The notes under the pieces: generated by a model
What the model saw: the letters and a program-made list of their open reading frames with translations, nothing else
What the model was told of the DNA's origin: nothing
Databases searched by the model: none
Shown: piece after piece, positions 1 to 8,169 of the stretch
Position numbering within the stretch: position 1 is the first letter of the stretch
Layout: the number at the start of each line of letters is the position of its first letter
Source of the DNA: Lachnospiraceae bacterium G11
GTDB lineage: Bacteria; Bacillota; Clostridia; Lachnospirales; Lachnospiraceae
NCBI GenBank assembly: GCA_900103495.1
Contig: FMWZ01000005.1
Coordinates: 62,001 to 126,000, forward strand
Direction: 5' to 3'
DNA length: 64,000 nt
Translations under genes and position numbers: made by a program

Positions 1-1158
1 ATGGGCCTTTTTATGGGCGGATCAGTCATTATAGGTAAGAAGTATGGTGCAAAGGACATGGAAGGTGTTTCCGACGCGGCTCACACACTTTTGGCTTTTG
101 CCGCAATTATGGGCATTGTCCTCACCATATGGGGATATTTCTTCACCCCCGTACTTCTCAGGTGGATGGGCACTCCCGAAGATGTAATGCCCAATTCCGT
201 CCTGTATTTCAAGATATTTTTCATGGGAAGCCTCGGAAACGTGGGATATTCCGCATGCTGCAGCGTGTTCCAGGCTGTGGGCGACAGCAAACGCCCCCTG
301 TATTACCTGATAGTAAGTACGGTAACCAACACAATTCTCGATGTTTTATTTGTGAAGGTTTTGGGCTTTGGAATCGGCGGAGCGGCAGCAGCCACAATCA
401 TCGCTCAGTTCTTAAGCATGGTCCTGGCCTTCACCAAACTCTTGAGAGTTGAGGGCCCCCACAGAATATATTTAAACAAGATCAGAATAAAAAGGGATAT
501 TCTGGCAAAGGAGCTCAAAATCGGTTTTCCCACGGGAATCCAAAACAGCGTTATCGCCATCGGCAACGTGGTGGTTCAGTCCAACATCAACGCCTTTGGC
601 TCAGTGGCAATGGCGGGCTGCGGAAGCTACTTCAAGCTTGAGGGCTTTGCCTTCCTTCCCATAACATGCATGTGCATGGCCCTTACCACATTTACCAGCC
701 AGAATCTTGGAGCCGGCAACTACGATAGAGTCAAGAAGGGCGCAAGAATCGGTTCCGCCATAAGCGTGGGCTGTGCCGAAGTCATAGGAGTCCTTGTATT
801 CAGCCTTGCCCCCATCCTTCTAAGGATGTTCAGCTCTGAAGCCGATGTATTAAGTGTAGGAGCAGCTCAGGCCAGAACCGAGAGCCTGTTTTATTGCCTC
901 CTGGCCCTTAACCACTGCCTGGCAGGTATTTTAAGAGGTGCCGGCAAAACCACCGTTCCAATGGCGGTTATGCTTTCAAGCTGGTGCCTGTTACGTATTA
1001 CATACATCACGATCATAGTAAGGATTATTCCCAAGGTTAACGTAATCTTCTGGGCATATCCTCTTACCTGGTCAGTCAGTGCTATAATATTCTTAATCTA
1101 TTATTTCAAGGCAGATTGGATTCACTATTTTGCCAGACAGGAGAAACAACCCGCATAA
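1..1158 (+). CDS. MATE family multidrug/Na+ antiporter, 5' end outside window
   Basis: Multi-pass membrane exporter of the MATE family, which couples efflux of cationic compounds to Na+ or H+ entry. The reading frame is open from the first base. The first residues, MGGSVIIGKKYGAKD, match the segment that follows the first two helices in MATE proteins, so about 60 residues are missing upstream and the ATG at base 1 is an internal Met. The 385 residues present hold about ten hydrophobic segments, with the second half starting near FPTGIQNSVIAIGNVVVQ and the family-typical GAGKTTVPM stretch close to the end. The SprA-like gene starts 18 bases downstream with its own strong ribosome binding site, so the two may be co-transcribed. 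Substrate unknown. Confidence 0.93.
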   Translation: MGLFMGGSVIIGKKYGAKDMEGVSDAAHTLLAFAAIMGIVLTIWGYFFTPVLLRWMGTPEDVMPNSVLYFKIFFMGSLGNVGYSACCSVFQAVGDSKRPLYYLIVSTVTNTILDVLFVKVLGFGIGGAAAATIIAQFLSMVLAFTKLLRVEGPHRIYLNKIRIKRDILAKELKIGFPTGIQNSVIAIGNVVVQSNINAFGSVAMAGCGSYFKLEGFAFLPITCMCMALTTFTSQNLGAGNYDRVKKGARIGSAISVGCAEVIGVLVFSLAPILLRMFSSEADVLSVGAAQARTESLFYCLLALNHCLAGILRGAGKTTVPMAVMLSSWCLLRITYITIIVRIIPKVNVIFWAYPLTWSVSAIIFLIYYFKADWIHYFARQEKQPA

Positions 1159-1176
1159 GTACAGGAGGTGACAGCA

Positions 1177-1719
1177 ATGTTAACTTTTGGAAACGACCCC
1201 ATGTCTTTAAACGGCGGCGGAAATGTCGGTTTAATTCCTACATCCGCTTTAGGCAAACCTGACGCTTCCGCAGAGGCTGCAGCAGGAACCCTTGCAATCA
1301 CCGGGGATAAACCCAAGGTGGATGACAAGACCGCGGGCATGGAGAAAAGCGAGAAAACAAAGCCCACAAGAGAGTGCCAGACCTGCAAGAACCGTAAGTA
1401 CCAGGACGGTTCAAACGAGATGGTTTCCTTTAAGTCGGCCGCTCATATCTCCCCCACCCAGGCCCCGTCAGCAGTGCGGGCCCATGAGCAGGAGCACGTG
1501 TCCAATGCCTACAAGAAGGCGGCCCAGAACGACGGCAAGGTAATTCAGGCCTCGGTTGCAATTCATACGGCGGTTTGTCCCGAATGCGGCAGGGTTTATG
1601 TGGCAGGCGGTACCACCACCACAAAGATTAAGTACGGCGGCAATGACAACCCCTACGAGAAGGCCCAGAAAGCCCAGAAAGAAACCGGCAATGGTGGGTT
1701 TGCCAACTTCAAAGTTTAA
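1177..1719 (+). CDS. SprA-related putative metalloprotease (HExxH)
   Basis: Small protein of 180 residues. The ATG at 1177 is chosen because AGGAGGTG (1163-1170) lies 6 bases upstream; a GTG at 1168 falls inside that site. It carries HEQEH, a zinc-protease HExxH signature, just after the middle, and two CxxC pairs: CQTC before it and CPEC after it. The arrangement (disordered Ala/Gly/Thr-rich N-terminus, CxxC, then AHEQEHV, then CPECGRVYVAGGTTTTKI) resembles the SprA-related family of putative metallopeptidases. No signal peptide or membrane segment is seen. The C-terminus is Lys/Gln-rich. Substrate and role are unknown. The family assignment is from motif recognition, and catalysis is inferred from HExxH only. 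Confidence 0.7.
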   Translation: MLTFGNDPMSLNGGGNVGLIPTSALGKPDASAEAAAGTLAITGDKPKVDDKTAGMEKSEKTKPTRECQTCKNRKYQDGSNEMVSFKSAAHISPTQAPSAVRAHEQEHVSNAYKKAAQNDGKVIQASVAIHTAVCPECGRVYVAGGTTTTKIKYGGNDNPYEKAQKAQKETGNGGFANFKV

Positions 1720-1738
1720 ATTTGCGGACTTAGGTGAC

Positions 1739-1876
1739 GTTCATAGCCTCTATATATTTGCTTCGAAGGCACGCTCTCGCTACCTTCGACTGCTCACGTT
1801 ACTAAGCTCGAAAATACCTCGCTAAGTAACGAGCGTCTCAGAGTACCTTTGAAACAAATATATAGAGGCTGTGAAC
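1739..1876. repeat. 138-bp long imperfect inverted repeat, MITE-like
   Basis: Outer arms of 22 bp (1739-1760 and 1855-1876) are complementary at 21 of 22 positions, reading GTTCATAGCCTC... at the left end and ...GAGGCTGTGAAC at the right. Complementarity continues inward with mismatches (TTCGAAGG against CCTTTGAA, and GTTACTAAG against CTAAGTAAC), so the whole element can fold into one long hairpin with its tip near 1811. It has no coding capacity. It sits between a plus-strand gene end and a minus-strand gene end. A clear target-site duplication was not found. Confidence 0.7.
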
Positions 1877-1899
1877 TGTAAATTGAATGTCAAAAAGAA

Positions 1900-1929
1900 A
1901 CTCCCGAGGTGGTTCGCCATCTCGGGAGT
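1900..1929. terminator. Bidirectional rho-independent terminator
   Basis: 13-bp stem (1900-1912 with 1917-1929, one wobble pair) closed by a TTCG loop. On the minus strand it is followed by TTTCTTTTT, so it fits best as the terminator of the flotillin gene; it may also stop transcripts from the left. Confidence 0.85.
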
Positions 1930-1964
1930 GTTTGTATTGATTGCTTAGTATAGCGCGGTTCTTG

Positions 1965-3479
1965 TTATTTGTCTTCTTTAGCGGCTTCGGTTACGACTGC
2001 AGCCTTAACGGCTTTTTTGGATTCCTCATCCAGGCCTGTTACATTGACGTTTCTTGTTACTTTTGCGTCGTAGGTGTTGGCCTTCATGATATCGACGATG
2101 TCGAGGCCGGTTACTTCCTTGACGGTTTCCATTGTCTTGGCAAGGACGCCGGGTACGTAGGAACCTACGGAGTTTACACCGTTCTCGCCGTTACCGCCAT
2201 CGATGATGGTAACTTTGTCGATGTTCTCAAGAGGCTTTGCAATGGCACCTGCCATGTCGGGAAGAGCTTTAACGATCATTTCGATCATTGCTGCCTGGCC
2301 GTATTTCTTCATGGCTTCAGCTTTCTTTTCCATTGCCTCTGCTTCAGCAATACCTTTGGCTTCGATGGCCTTAGCTTCAGCTTCACCCACCATTCTGATA
2401 CCTTCGGCTTCCTTTTCCTTTGAGAAAAGATCTGCCTCAGCCTGAATCTTCTTGGCTTCTGCTTCTTTTTCTCTCTCGAACTTTTCAGCCTCTGCCTTAC
2501 GCTGACGCTCGAAGAGGTCTGCTTCGGCTTTCTGCTGACGGGCGAATTTCTCGGCTTCAGCTTTCTTCTTAATCTCAGCTTCAAGAGTTTGCTCGGTTAC
2601 TTCAACGTCTTTCTTTCTGAGCTCGATTTCACGTTCCTGTCTTGCAATGTTTGCATTGGCAGTTGTGATCTCGATGGTTTTACGCTGTTCCTGCTGCTGA
2701 ATCTCGTACGCTGCATCGGCTTCTGCCTGACGTGTATCGGATTCTTTCTTTAATTCTGCCTGTTTGATTCGAAGTTCATTCTGCTTTGCGGCAATTTCTG
2801 TCTCGGCAGCAACCTGAGCTTCGTTGGCCAGTCTCTTTGCTTCAGCTTCTGCAATAGCCACGTCCTTGTCGGCCTGAGCTTTTGCAATGGAAGCATCCTT
2901 CTGAATCTGGGACATGTTGTCCTGACCAAGGGCGATAATCAATCCCTTTTCATCCTCAATCTTCTGGATGTTACAGGAGATGATTTCGATACCTAAGGCA
3001 TTCATGTCCTTCTGAGCTTTTTCCTGAACCTCGTCACCGAATTTCTTACGGTCGGTGTTTAACTCTTTAAGCTTAACTGTACCGATAATCTCACGCATGT
3101 TACCCTGTAAGGAATCGGTGAGGGCTCTGATAATTGTGGGCTCGTCCATGTTAAGGAAGTTCTTCATGGCAACCTTGATGCCCTCGGGATCTGTTTTAAC
3201 CCTTACCTTTGCGACTGCGTCAATGTCGACACCGATGAAGTCCAAGGTGGGAACGTAGCCGTTGGTCTTGATATCAATGGATATCTGTTTGAGAACCAGG
3301 GTATCCTTTCTCTCTAAGAAAGGAAACTTAACGCCTGCGCGACCAATGAGAATCTTGGGGTTTTTCTTCATACCGGAAATGATATAAGCCTTATCCGGAG
3401 GTGCCTTTACGTATCCGCTGGCCATCAGGCCGAGGAGTACGATTACAGCCAAGATAATTACGATTGTGATTAATTCCAT
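1965..3479 (-). CDS. Flotillin-like SPFH-domain membrane scaffold protein
   Basis: 504 residues. An N-terminal hydrophobic helix (residues about 4-24) is followed by an SPFH/band-7 domain (KAYIISGMKKNPKILIGRAG onward to about residue 210), then a very long Ala/Glu/Lys-rich coiled coil made of repeated AEA(E/D)KF and KAEA patterns (about 210-400), and a C-terminal tail with GNGENGVNSVGSYVPG. This is the layout of bacterial flotillins (YqiK/FloT class), which form membrane microdomain scaffolds. AGAGGTAGAG precedes the ATG on the minus strand. It is a single gene with a terminator at 1900-1929. No NfeD-type partner gene is adjacent, unlike many flotillin loci. Confidence 0.92.
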   Translation of the reverse strand: MELITIVIILAVIVLLGLMASGYVKAPPDKAYIISGMKKNPKILIGRAGVKFPFLERKDTLVLKQISIDIKTNGYVPTLDFIGVDIDAVAKVRVKTDPEGIKVAMKNFLNMDEPTIIRALTDSLQGNMREIIGTVKLKELNTDRKKFGDEVQEKAQKDMNALGIEIISCNIQKIEDEKGLIIALGQDNMSQIQKDASIAKAQADKDVAIAEAEAKRLANEAQVAAETEIAAKQNELRIKQAELKKESDTRQAEADAAYEIQQQEQRKTIEITTANANIARQEREIELRKKDVEVTEQTLEAEIKKKAEAEKFARQQKAEADLFERQRKAEAEKFEREKEAEAKKIQAEADLFSKEKEAEGIRMVGEAEAKAIEAKGIAEAEAMEKKAEAMKKYGQAAMIEMIVKALPDMAGAIAKPLENIDKVTIIDGGNGENGVNSVGSYVPGVLAKTMETVKEVTGLDIVDIMKANTYDAKVTRNVNVTGLDEESKKAVKAAVVTEAAKEDK

Positions 3480-3677
3480 ACTCTACCTCTTTCTCCCATA
3501 TGCGGGTATGTGTTGTTTGTAAAATAAAGTTACCATGTATGGCCAAAGAGGTAAATATCTAAAGAGTCGAAATATATTCTTGTAATTCGCTGCCGGGGAG
3601 AATTAGGATGTTGTATTTGCAATTTATGAGATATTTGTGATTTTTACACAAAAAATCTTAATAATTGCAGGACTTTA

Positions 3678-3707
3678 TTGACACTTTTATTCAAGGAAAG
3701 ATATAAT
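3678..3707 (+). promoter_or_regulatory. Sigma-A promoter of the dha operon
   Basis: Consensus TTGACA (3678-3683) and TATAAT (3702-3707) with an 18-bp spacer, 69 bases upstream of dhaL. Expected transcription start is near 3714. Confidence 0.85.
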
Positions 3708-3712
3708 AAAAA

Positions 3713-3746
3713 GTGCTATTAGCACAGTTTTAGGGGTGCTTTTTTA
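3713..3746 (+). promoter_or_regulatory. Leader with two mutually exclusive short hairpins, possible attenuator
   Basis: GTGCT (3713-3717) can pair with AGCAC (3721-3725). The same AGCAC can instead pair with GTGCT (3736-3740), which is followed directly by TTTTTT. The two pairings exclude each other, as in an attenuator. Stems are only 5 bp, so the effect could be weak. The first pairing would lie at the extreme 5' end of the mRNA. Confidence 0.35.
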
Positions 3747-3775
3747 TGAAAAAGTAACAAGAGGAGGAACAGGGG

Positions 3776-4390
3776 ATGTCAACCAGACTTTATCAGTGTA
3801 TTGAGGCCATAGGAAACAGGATAATCGAGAATAAGGATTTTCTTACGGACCTGGACAGAGAAATCGGAGATGCGGACCACGGAGTAAACATGGCAAGAGG
3901 TTTTACCGAGGTCTTGGCAGCTCTTTCACAGGATGAAACGGATATAGGCGCGGCCTTAAAAAAGGTTGGCATGACACTCCTTTCCAAGGTTGGCGGAGCC
4001 TCCGGACCTTTATACGGAACGGCCTACATGAAGGCTGCGGGACCTGTGGCGGGAAAGACCGAGATCACTTTGGAAGATGCGAGAGAGATGCTTAAGGAAG
4101 CCATTGCCGGAATTCAGATGAGAGGCAAGGCCGTACAGGGCGAGAAGACCATGCTGGACGCATTGATTCCCGCATACGAGAGCTTAAACTCCAGCATTGA
4201 AAATGGAGTTGATGCAAAAACAGCTCTATCCAGAATGTGTGAAACGGCGGCCATGGGAGTCGAATATACAAAGACAATTCAGGCGACCAAGGGAAGAGCA
4301 AGTTACCTTGGAGAGCGTTCCATCGGGCATCAGGATCCCGGGGCCACATCTTCATTGTTAACTTTGGAAGCAATAAGGGACTTTATTTAA
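3776..4390 (+). CDS. dhaL: Dihydroxyacetone kinase subunit DhaL (ADP-binding)
   Basis: 204 residues. DhaL carries the tightly bound ADP that is rephosphorylated by phospho-DhaM and then phosphorylates dihydroxyacetone bound to DhaK. The Mg-binding motif LDREIGDADHGVNM has Asp27, Asp32 and Asp34 in the positions used by the family. KVGMTLLSKVGGASGPLYG and the C-terminal GRASYLGERSIGHQDPGA stretch are also diagnostic. Start ATG follows GAGGAGGAACAGGGG. It is the first gene of the operon; the order L-M-EI-K differs from the usual K-L-M. Cytoplasmic. Confidence 0.96.
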   Translation: MSTRLYQCIEAIGNRIIENKDFLTDLDREIGDADHGVNMARGFTEVLAALSQDETDIGAALKKVGMTLLSKVGGASGPLYGTAYMKAAGPVAGKTEITLEDAREMLKEAIAGIQMRGKAVQGEKTMLDALIPAYESLNSSIENGVDAKTALSRMCETAAMGVEYTKTIQATKGRASYLGERSIGHQDPGATSSLLTLEAIRDFI

Positions 4391-4408
4391 AATGCAGGGG
4401 ACAGAAAT

Positions 4409-4801
4409 ATGGTAGGTATTGTTATTGTTTCACATAGCAAGAACGTTGCCGAAGGTGTGCGGGATCTGGCACATCAGATGGCAGGAGAGCACAAGGCCAT
4501 TATCGCCTGCGGCGGTATGGAGGATGGAAGCATAGGAACCGACACGATTCGTATTATGGAGGCCATTAAGGAGGCCAATGACGGAGACGGGGTTCTTGTA
4601 CTGTGCGATTTGGGCAGTGCTATTTTAAGCACACAGACTGCAATGGATTTGCTGGAGGAGCCTATTAAAGTTGTGATAGCAGATGCACCTATTTTGGAAG
4701 GGGCTGTATCGTGTGCCATCACCGCTTCCTTTGGGGCGCCTTTGGATGACGTTGTCCAGACGGCTGAGAAGGCTCGCGGAATGTCGAAATTTGGAAGATA
4801 G
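4409..4801 (+). CDS. dhaM: PTS-dependent dihydroxyacetone kinase phosphotransfer subunit DhaM (EIIA domain only)
   Basis: 130 residues, only the mannose-type EIIA domain. MVGIVIVSHSKNVAEG places the phosphorylatable His at position 9, as in E. coli DhaM. It lacks the HPr and partial Enzyme I domains that are fused in the enterobacterial protein; a complete Enzyme I is encoded instead by the next gene, 12 bases downstream. It passes phosphate to the ADP in DhaL. The start is 19 bases after the dhaL stop with GCAGGGGACAG as ribosome binding site. Confidence 0.94.
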   Translation: MVGIVIVSHSKNVAEGVRDLAHQMAGEHKAIIACGGMEDGSIGTDTIRIMEAIKEANDGDGVLVLCDLGSAILSTQTAMDLLEEPIKVVIADAPILEGAVSCAITASFGAPLDDVVQTAEKARGMSKFGR

Positions 4802-4812
4802 AGAAGGGATAT

Positions 4813-6528
4813 ATGGGAAGAACGGTTTTGAAGGGCACCCCGGTTTGCGGTGGGGTGGCCATGGGAGTAGTGCGATATTTGGACGTCGATTACGACTCTT
4901 TTATAAAAGAATATAAGAAAACGGACAAAGACGGAGAGCTTGCCCGTTTTGTTTTGGCGCTTAAAAATGCCAAGGCGGATTTGGATGAAATCCTTTCGGA
5001 GGGTGAAAAGCTTTCTTCCGAAGAGGAGGACATCATTGAAATGCATCTTATGCTTTTGGATGATGCAGGTTTTATCGAAGCCATTAAAAGAGGAATTAAG
5101 GAGGGGCTTTCGTGCCCGACCTCAATCAGGAAGGCAGTTACTAATCTTAAGAATATGTTTGCGGCCATGGACGACGAATACCTTCGTGACAGGGCAAATG
5201 ATGTGGAAGACGTGGGAAACAGGGTGCTTAGAAAGCTCCTTGGCATGCCTGAGACAAAGGTTGAGGGAGAGAACCTAGTAATTGTAGCAAAGGATGTTGA
5301 ACCTGCCCTTATGGCCGGCTTTTCCGAGGGCAAGGTTAAGGCTGTGATTTTGGAGAACGGAAGCAAAACTTCCCACTCCGTAATTATTGCAAAGGCAAAG
5401 GGCTTCGTTACTCTGGTTGGTGTGGATATAAGCAAAGCCTCAGGAAGCGACGGATGTGCAGCCTTGGTTGATGGAAAAGAGGGAAGCGTTGTAATTTCTC
5501 CCGAGAAAGGAGAGGAAGACGCTTTTACCAAAAAGTGTGAAGAATACAATAAGGAAGCGGGATACCTGGCAGAGAGAGCCGGGGACCCTGCAGTGTCATT
5601 GGACGGCAGACGAATAAAGATTGCAGCCAATGTGGCAAGCCCCGATGAAATGGACAAGGCCGCGAAGATGGGCTGCGAGGGCGTGGGGTTATACAGAACC
5701 GAATTCCTGTTTATGGATTCCGACGTTTTGCCAGGCGAGGAAACACAGACGGCGGCTTACAGAGAACTTCTTTTGAAGGCCGGGGGAAACCTTTGCATTA
5801 TAAGGACTTTGGATATCGGCGGCGACAAAAAGTGCCGATGCCTTGATATTATGCCGGAGGAGAATCCTTTCCTCGGTTACAGGGCCATCAGAATCTGCCT
5901 TAACAAGAAGGATATGTTTAAGACCCAGCTTCGGTCGCTGGTTAGGGCCAGCGCTTATGGAAAGCTTGGAATTATGATTCCCATGATCGATACCGTGGCG
6001 GAGATAAAGGAAGCCAAGGCCTTGTTTGAGGTGGCAAAGAGCGAACTGCGGAGCGAAGGGGTTTCCTTTGATGAGGAAGTGCTTTTTGGAATAATGACCG
6101 AAACGCCGGCCAGCGTGATGATGGCTGCGGATTTTGCAAAGTATGTTGATTTTTTCAGCATAGGAACAAACGACCTGGTGCAGTACACCATGGCGGTGGA
6201 CAGGGGAAATGGCCTGGTTGCTTACCTTTACGACTATTTTGATCCTGCGGTGGTGCGGGCAGTTTACGCAATAGCGAAGGCCGGCAGGGATGAGGGAATC
6301 ATGGTTGGCATGTGTGGTGAGATGGCGGGAGATGCTTTGGCTGCGCCCCTTCTTATGGCAATGGGCCTTGATGAACTGTCCATGAGCCCTTCTGTGGCGC
6401 CTGAGGTAAAGGAGGCCATAAGAACCTGCCGAAGTGATGATGTTGACCTTAAGAAGGTGCTTTCCTTTGAAACGGCGGAGGAAGTGAGAGGTTACCTGGA
6501 GGGATTACTTAACAAGAGTACTTGTTAA
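4813..6528 (+). CDS. Phosphoenolpyruvate-protein phosphotransferase (Enzyme I) of the Dha operon
   Basis: 571 residues, the full length of a canonical Enzyme I. The N-terminal HPr-binding/phosphohistidine domain has NGSKTSHSVIIAKAKG with His188 as active site. The C-terminal PEP-binding barrel has GVGLYRTEFLFMD, SIGTNDLVQYTMAVDR and GMCGEMAGD with the catalytic Cys. It should autophosphorylate from PEP and pass phosphate to an HPr. No HPr gene is in the operon, so either a chromosomal HPr acts here or the protein has adapted to donate to DhaM. The operon position suggests a copy dedicated to dihydroxyacetone rather than the housekeeping ptsI; that assignment is inference. Ribosome binding site AGAAGGGATAT. 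Confidence 0.93.
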   Translation: MGRTVLKGTPVCGGVAMGVVRYLDVDYDSFIKEYKKTDKDGELARFVLALKNAKADLDEILSEGEKLSSEEEDIIEMHLMLLDDAGFIEAIKRGIKEGLSCPTSIRKAVTNLKNMFAAMDDEYLRDRANDVEDVGNRVLRKLLGMPETKVEGENLVIVAKDVEPALMAGFSEGKVKAVILENGSKTSHSVIIAKAKGFVTLVGVDISKASGSDGCAALVDGKEGSVVISPEKGEEDAFTKKCEEYNKEAGYLAERAGDPAVSLDGRRIKIAANVASPDEMDKAAKMGCEGVGLYRTEFLFMDSDVLPGEETQTAAYRELLLKAGGNLCIIRTLDIGGDKKCRCLDIMPEENPFLGYRAIRICLNKKDMFKTQLRSLVRASAYGKLGIMIPMIDTVAEIKEAKALFEVAKSELRSEGVSFDEEVLFGIMTETPASVMMAADFAKYVDFFSIGTNDLVQYTMAVDRGNGLVAYLYDYFDPAVVRAVYAIAKAGRDEGIMVGMCGEMAGDALAAPLLMAMGLDELSMSPSVAPEVKEAIRTCRSDDVDLKKVLSFETAEEVRGYLEGLLNKSTC

Positions 6529-6572
6529 ATAATAGATAGCAAAAAACACAATAATGATGGGAGGTAAAGGAT

Positions 6573-7568
6573 TTGAAGAAACTGATTAACAACGCGGAGA
6601 ATGTTGTAGACGAGATGTTACGCGGCATGGTTGCAGCTCATCCGGAATATGTTAAGAGAGTTGACGGATGCGATGTGCTCGTTAGAGCGGGGGGCTCTAA
6701 GGGCAAAGTTGTACTTGTTTCCGGAGGCGGTTCCGGACACGAACCTTCTCACGGAGGATTTGTAGGAAAGGGTATGCTTGATGCTGCAGTTGCAGGAGCA
6801 ATGTTCACATCCCCTACACCGGATCAGGTTTATGAAGCCATTAAGGCAGCTGATGGCGGCAAGGGCGCCCTTCTTATTATCAAGAATTATACCGGCGATG
6901 TTATGAACTTCGAGATGGCAGCAGATCTGGCGGCTGACGAGGGAATCACGGTTGAGAAGGTTGTTGTTGCCGATGACGTGGCTGTTGAGAACAGCACATG
7001 GACAACCGGAAGAAGAGGCATAGCAGGTACCGTATTTGTACATAAGTGTGCAGGTGCAGCAGCAGAAGAGGGCAAGGACCTGGCTGCAGTCAAGGCAGTT
7101 GCCGAGAAGGTTATTGCAAATGTACGAAGCATGGGAATGGCCATTGCACCCTGTACCGTACCTACTGCCGGGAAGCCCAGCTTTGAGCTTGGTGAGGATG
7201 AGGTTGAAATCGGAATGGGTATCCACGGCGAGCCCGGAACCCACAGAGAGAAGATTCGCTCAGCTTCCGATACCACAAATCATCTTCTGGACAAGATTCT
7301 TGCTGAGGGAATCTATAAGAGCGGCGACAAGGTAGCTGTGCTTGTTAACGGCCTTGGCGGCACACCTTTGCAGGAGCTCTATGTATGCAACCTTGCAGTG
7401 AGCGAGCGCCTCGCAAAAGAGGGCATCAAGATTGCCAAGACCTGGGTAGGAAACCTCATGACTTCCATCGACATGGAAGGCTACTCGGTTTCATTGCTTA
7501 AGCTTGATGACGAACTTGAGAAGTATGTGAACGCAGTGGCTGACACCCCCGCACTGAGGGTGCTGTAG
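6573..7568 (+). CDS. dhaK: Dihydroxyacetone kinase subunit DhaK (substrate-binding)
   Basis: 331 residues. It binds dihydroxyacetone covalently through a hemiaminal with His218, seen here in MGIHGEPG. GGGSGHEPSHGGFVGKGM holds the second substrate His. NYTGDVMNFEMA and TTGRRGIAGTVFVHK are further family signatures. It is the last gene of the operon, with GGGAGG 7 bases before the ATG, and is followed by a strong terminator. With dhaL, dhaM and the Enzyme I gene it makes a complete PEP-driven route from dihydroxyacetone to DHAP. Confidence 0.97.
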   Translation: MKKLINNAENVVDEMLRGMVAAHPEYVKRVDGCDVLVRAGGSKGKVVLVSGGGSGHEPSHGGFVGKGMLDAAVAGAMFTSPTPDQVYEAIKAADGGKGALLIIKNYTGDVMNFEMAADLAADEGITVEKVVVADDVAVENSTWTTGRRGIAGTVFVHKCAGAAAEEGKDLAAVKAVAEKVIANVRSMGMAIAPCTVPTAGKPSFELGEDEVEIGMGIHGEPGTHREKIRSASDTTNHLLDKILAEGIYKSGDKVAVLVNGLGGTPLQELYVCNLAVSERLAKEGIKIAKTWVGNLMTSIDMEGYSVSLLKLDDELEKYVNAVADTPALRVL

Positions 7569-7579
7569 AACTTGCTTTT

Positions 7580-7611
7580 AAGCGGATGGGATACCCCATC
7601 CGCTTTTTTTG
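7580..7611 (+). terminator. Terminator of the dha operon
   Basis: 10-bp perfect stem (7581-7590 with 7595-7604), loop ATAC, then seven T. Confidence 0.95.
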
Positions 7612-7675
7612 TGGGCTGCGCTGTATGCATTGTCTGCACAGGTTGCTCTTTTCGGCTGTTTTTTTGTCCATCAAG

Positions 7676-7965
7676 CATAATAGAAATTAAATATTCAAGC
7701 TCTATTATGCTTGTTTACAGTATGTGTTCTTCATGGCAACATAATAGAACGGATTTTTCAAAGAATTATTATGATTGCCGTGAAAGGATAATGGTTTGCT
7801 TGTCATAATAAATCGCAGATTACAAGCTTCTATTATGTTTGTTTAATAGGCTATGATGGTTAGACCTTCATAATAAAATGTTAACTTTATGAATCTTTTA
7901 TGCGCGAAGAAAATTTGGGCTTCCTTGGGGGCATAATGAAATAAAGAAAGACCACCTTTATTATG
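7676..7965. repeat. Array A: five 34-bp interrupted palindromes phased every 63-65 bp
   Basis: Units at 7676-7709, 7740-7773, 7804-7837, 7869-7902 and 7932-7965. Each is CATAATR, 20 bases of unconserved sequence, then YATTATG (unit 4 ends TTTTATG). Every unit is exactly 34 bp. The linkers between units are 30, 30, 31 and 29 bp, giving periods of 64, 64, 65 and 63. In unit 1 the pairing extends to 12 perfect bp (AAGCATAATAGA). A weaker sixth unit may lie at 7992-8027. There is no coding capacity. The array lies between the dhaK terminator and the predicted nuclease gene. Function unknown. Confidence 0.8.
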
Positions 7966-8103
7966 AGTCGAACTCAAAAATCTTCAATCATCATGATGCT
8001 CACTAAGATACTTCGGCTGAGTTTATGAAATTTTAATAATCTCTTTATATTCTGTAAATTGTATTTGCAACCTTATAATGGTATTATTCCATCATACTTC
8101 GAA

Positions 8104-8130
8104 AAAATTCTTGGACTGTTCGTCCGATAA
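8104..8130 (+). promoter_or_regulatory. Candidate sigma-28-type promoter of the nuclease gene
   Basis: AAAA (8104-8107), 15 bases, then TCCGATAA (8123-8130), the spacing and -10 form of the flagellar promoters later in the window; the -35 matches TAAA at three of four bases. A weak sigma-A -10 (TATAAT, 8074-8079) also lies upstream. The spacer contains a short stem GGAC/GTCC. Confidence 0.35.
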
Positions 8131-8169
8131 TCCCGAAGAAAACTAATAAGAATAATGAAAGGCGAAACT

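Noticed and set aside
3745-3756. Three-codon leader peptide ATG AAA AAG TAA in the dha leader
   Set aside because: No ribosome binding site in front of it, and such short frames arise easily by chance in an A-rich leader.
4890-5657. Long open frame antisense to the Enzyme I gene
   Set aside because: Ser/Ala/Pro-rich low-complexity translation, no ribosome binding site, and fully inside a well-conserved gene on the other strand.
7676-7965. CRISPR array at the phased repeats
   Set aside because: The regular 64-bp period resembles CRISPR spacing, but only the 7-bp arms are conserved; neither the 20-bp cores nor the 30-bp linkers form a constant repeat. No cas genes are nearby.
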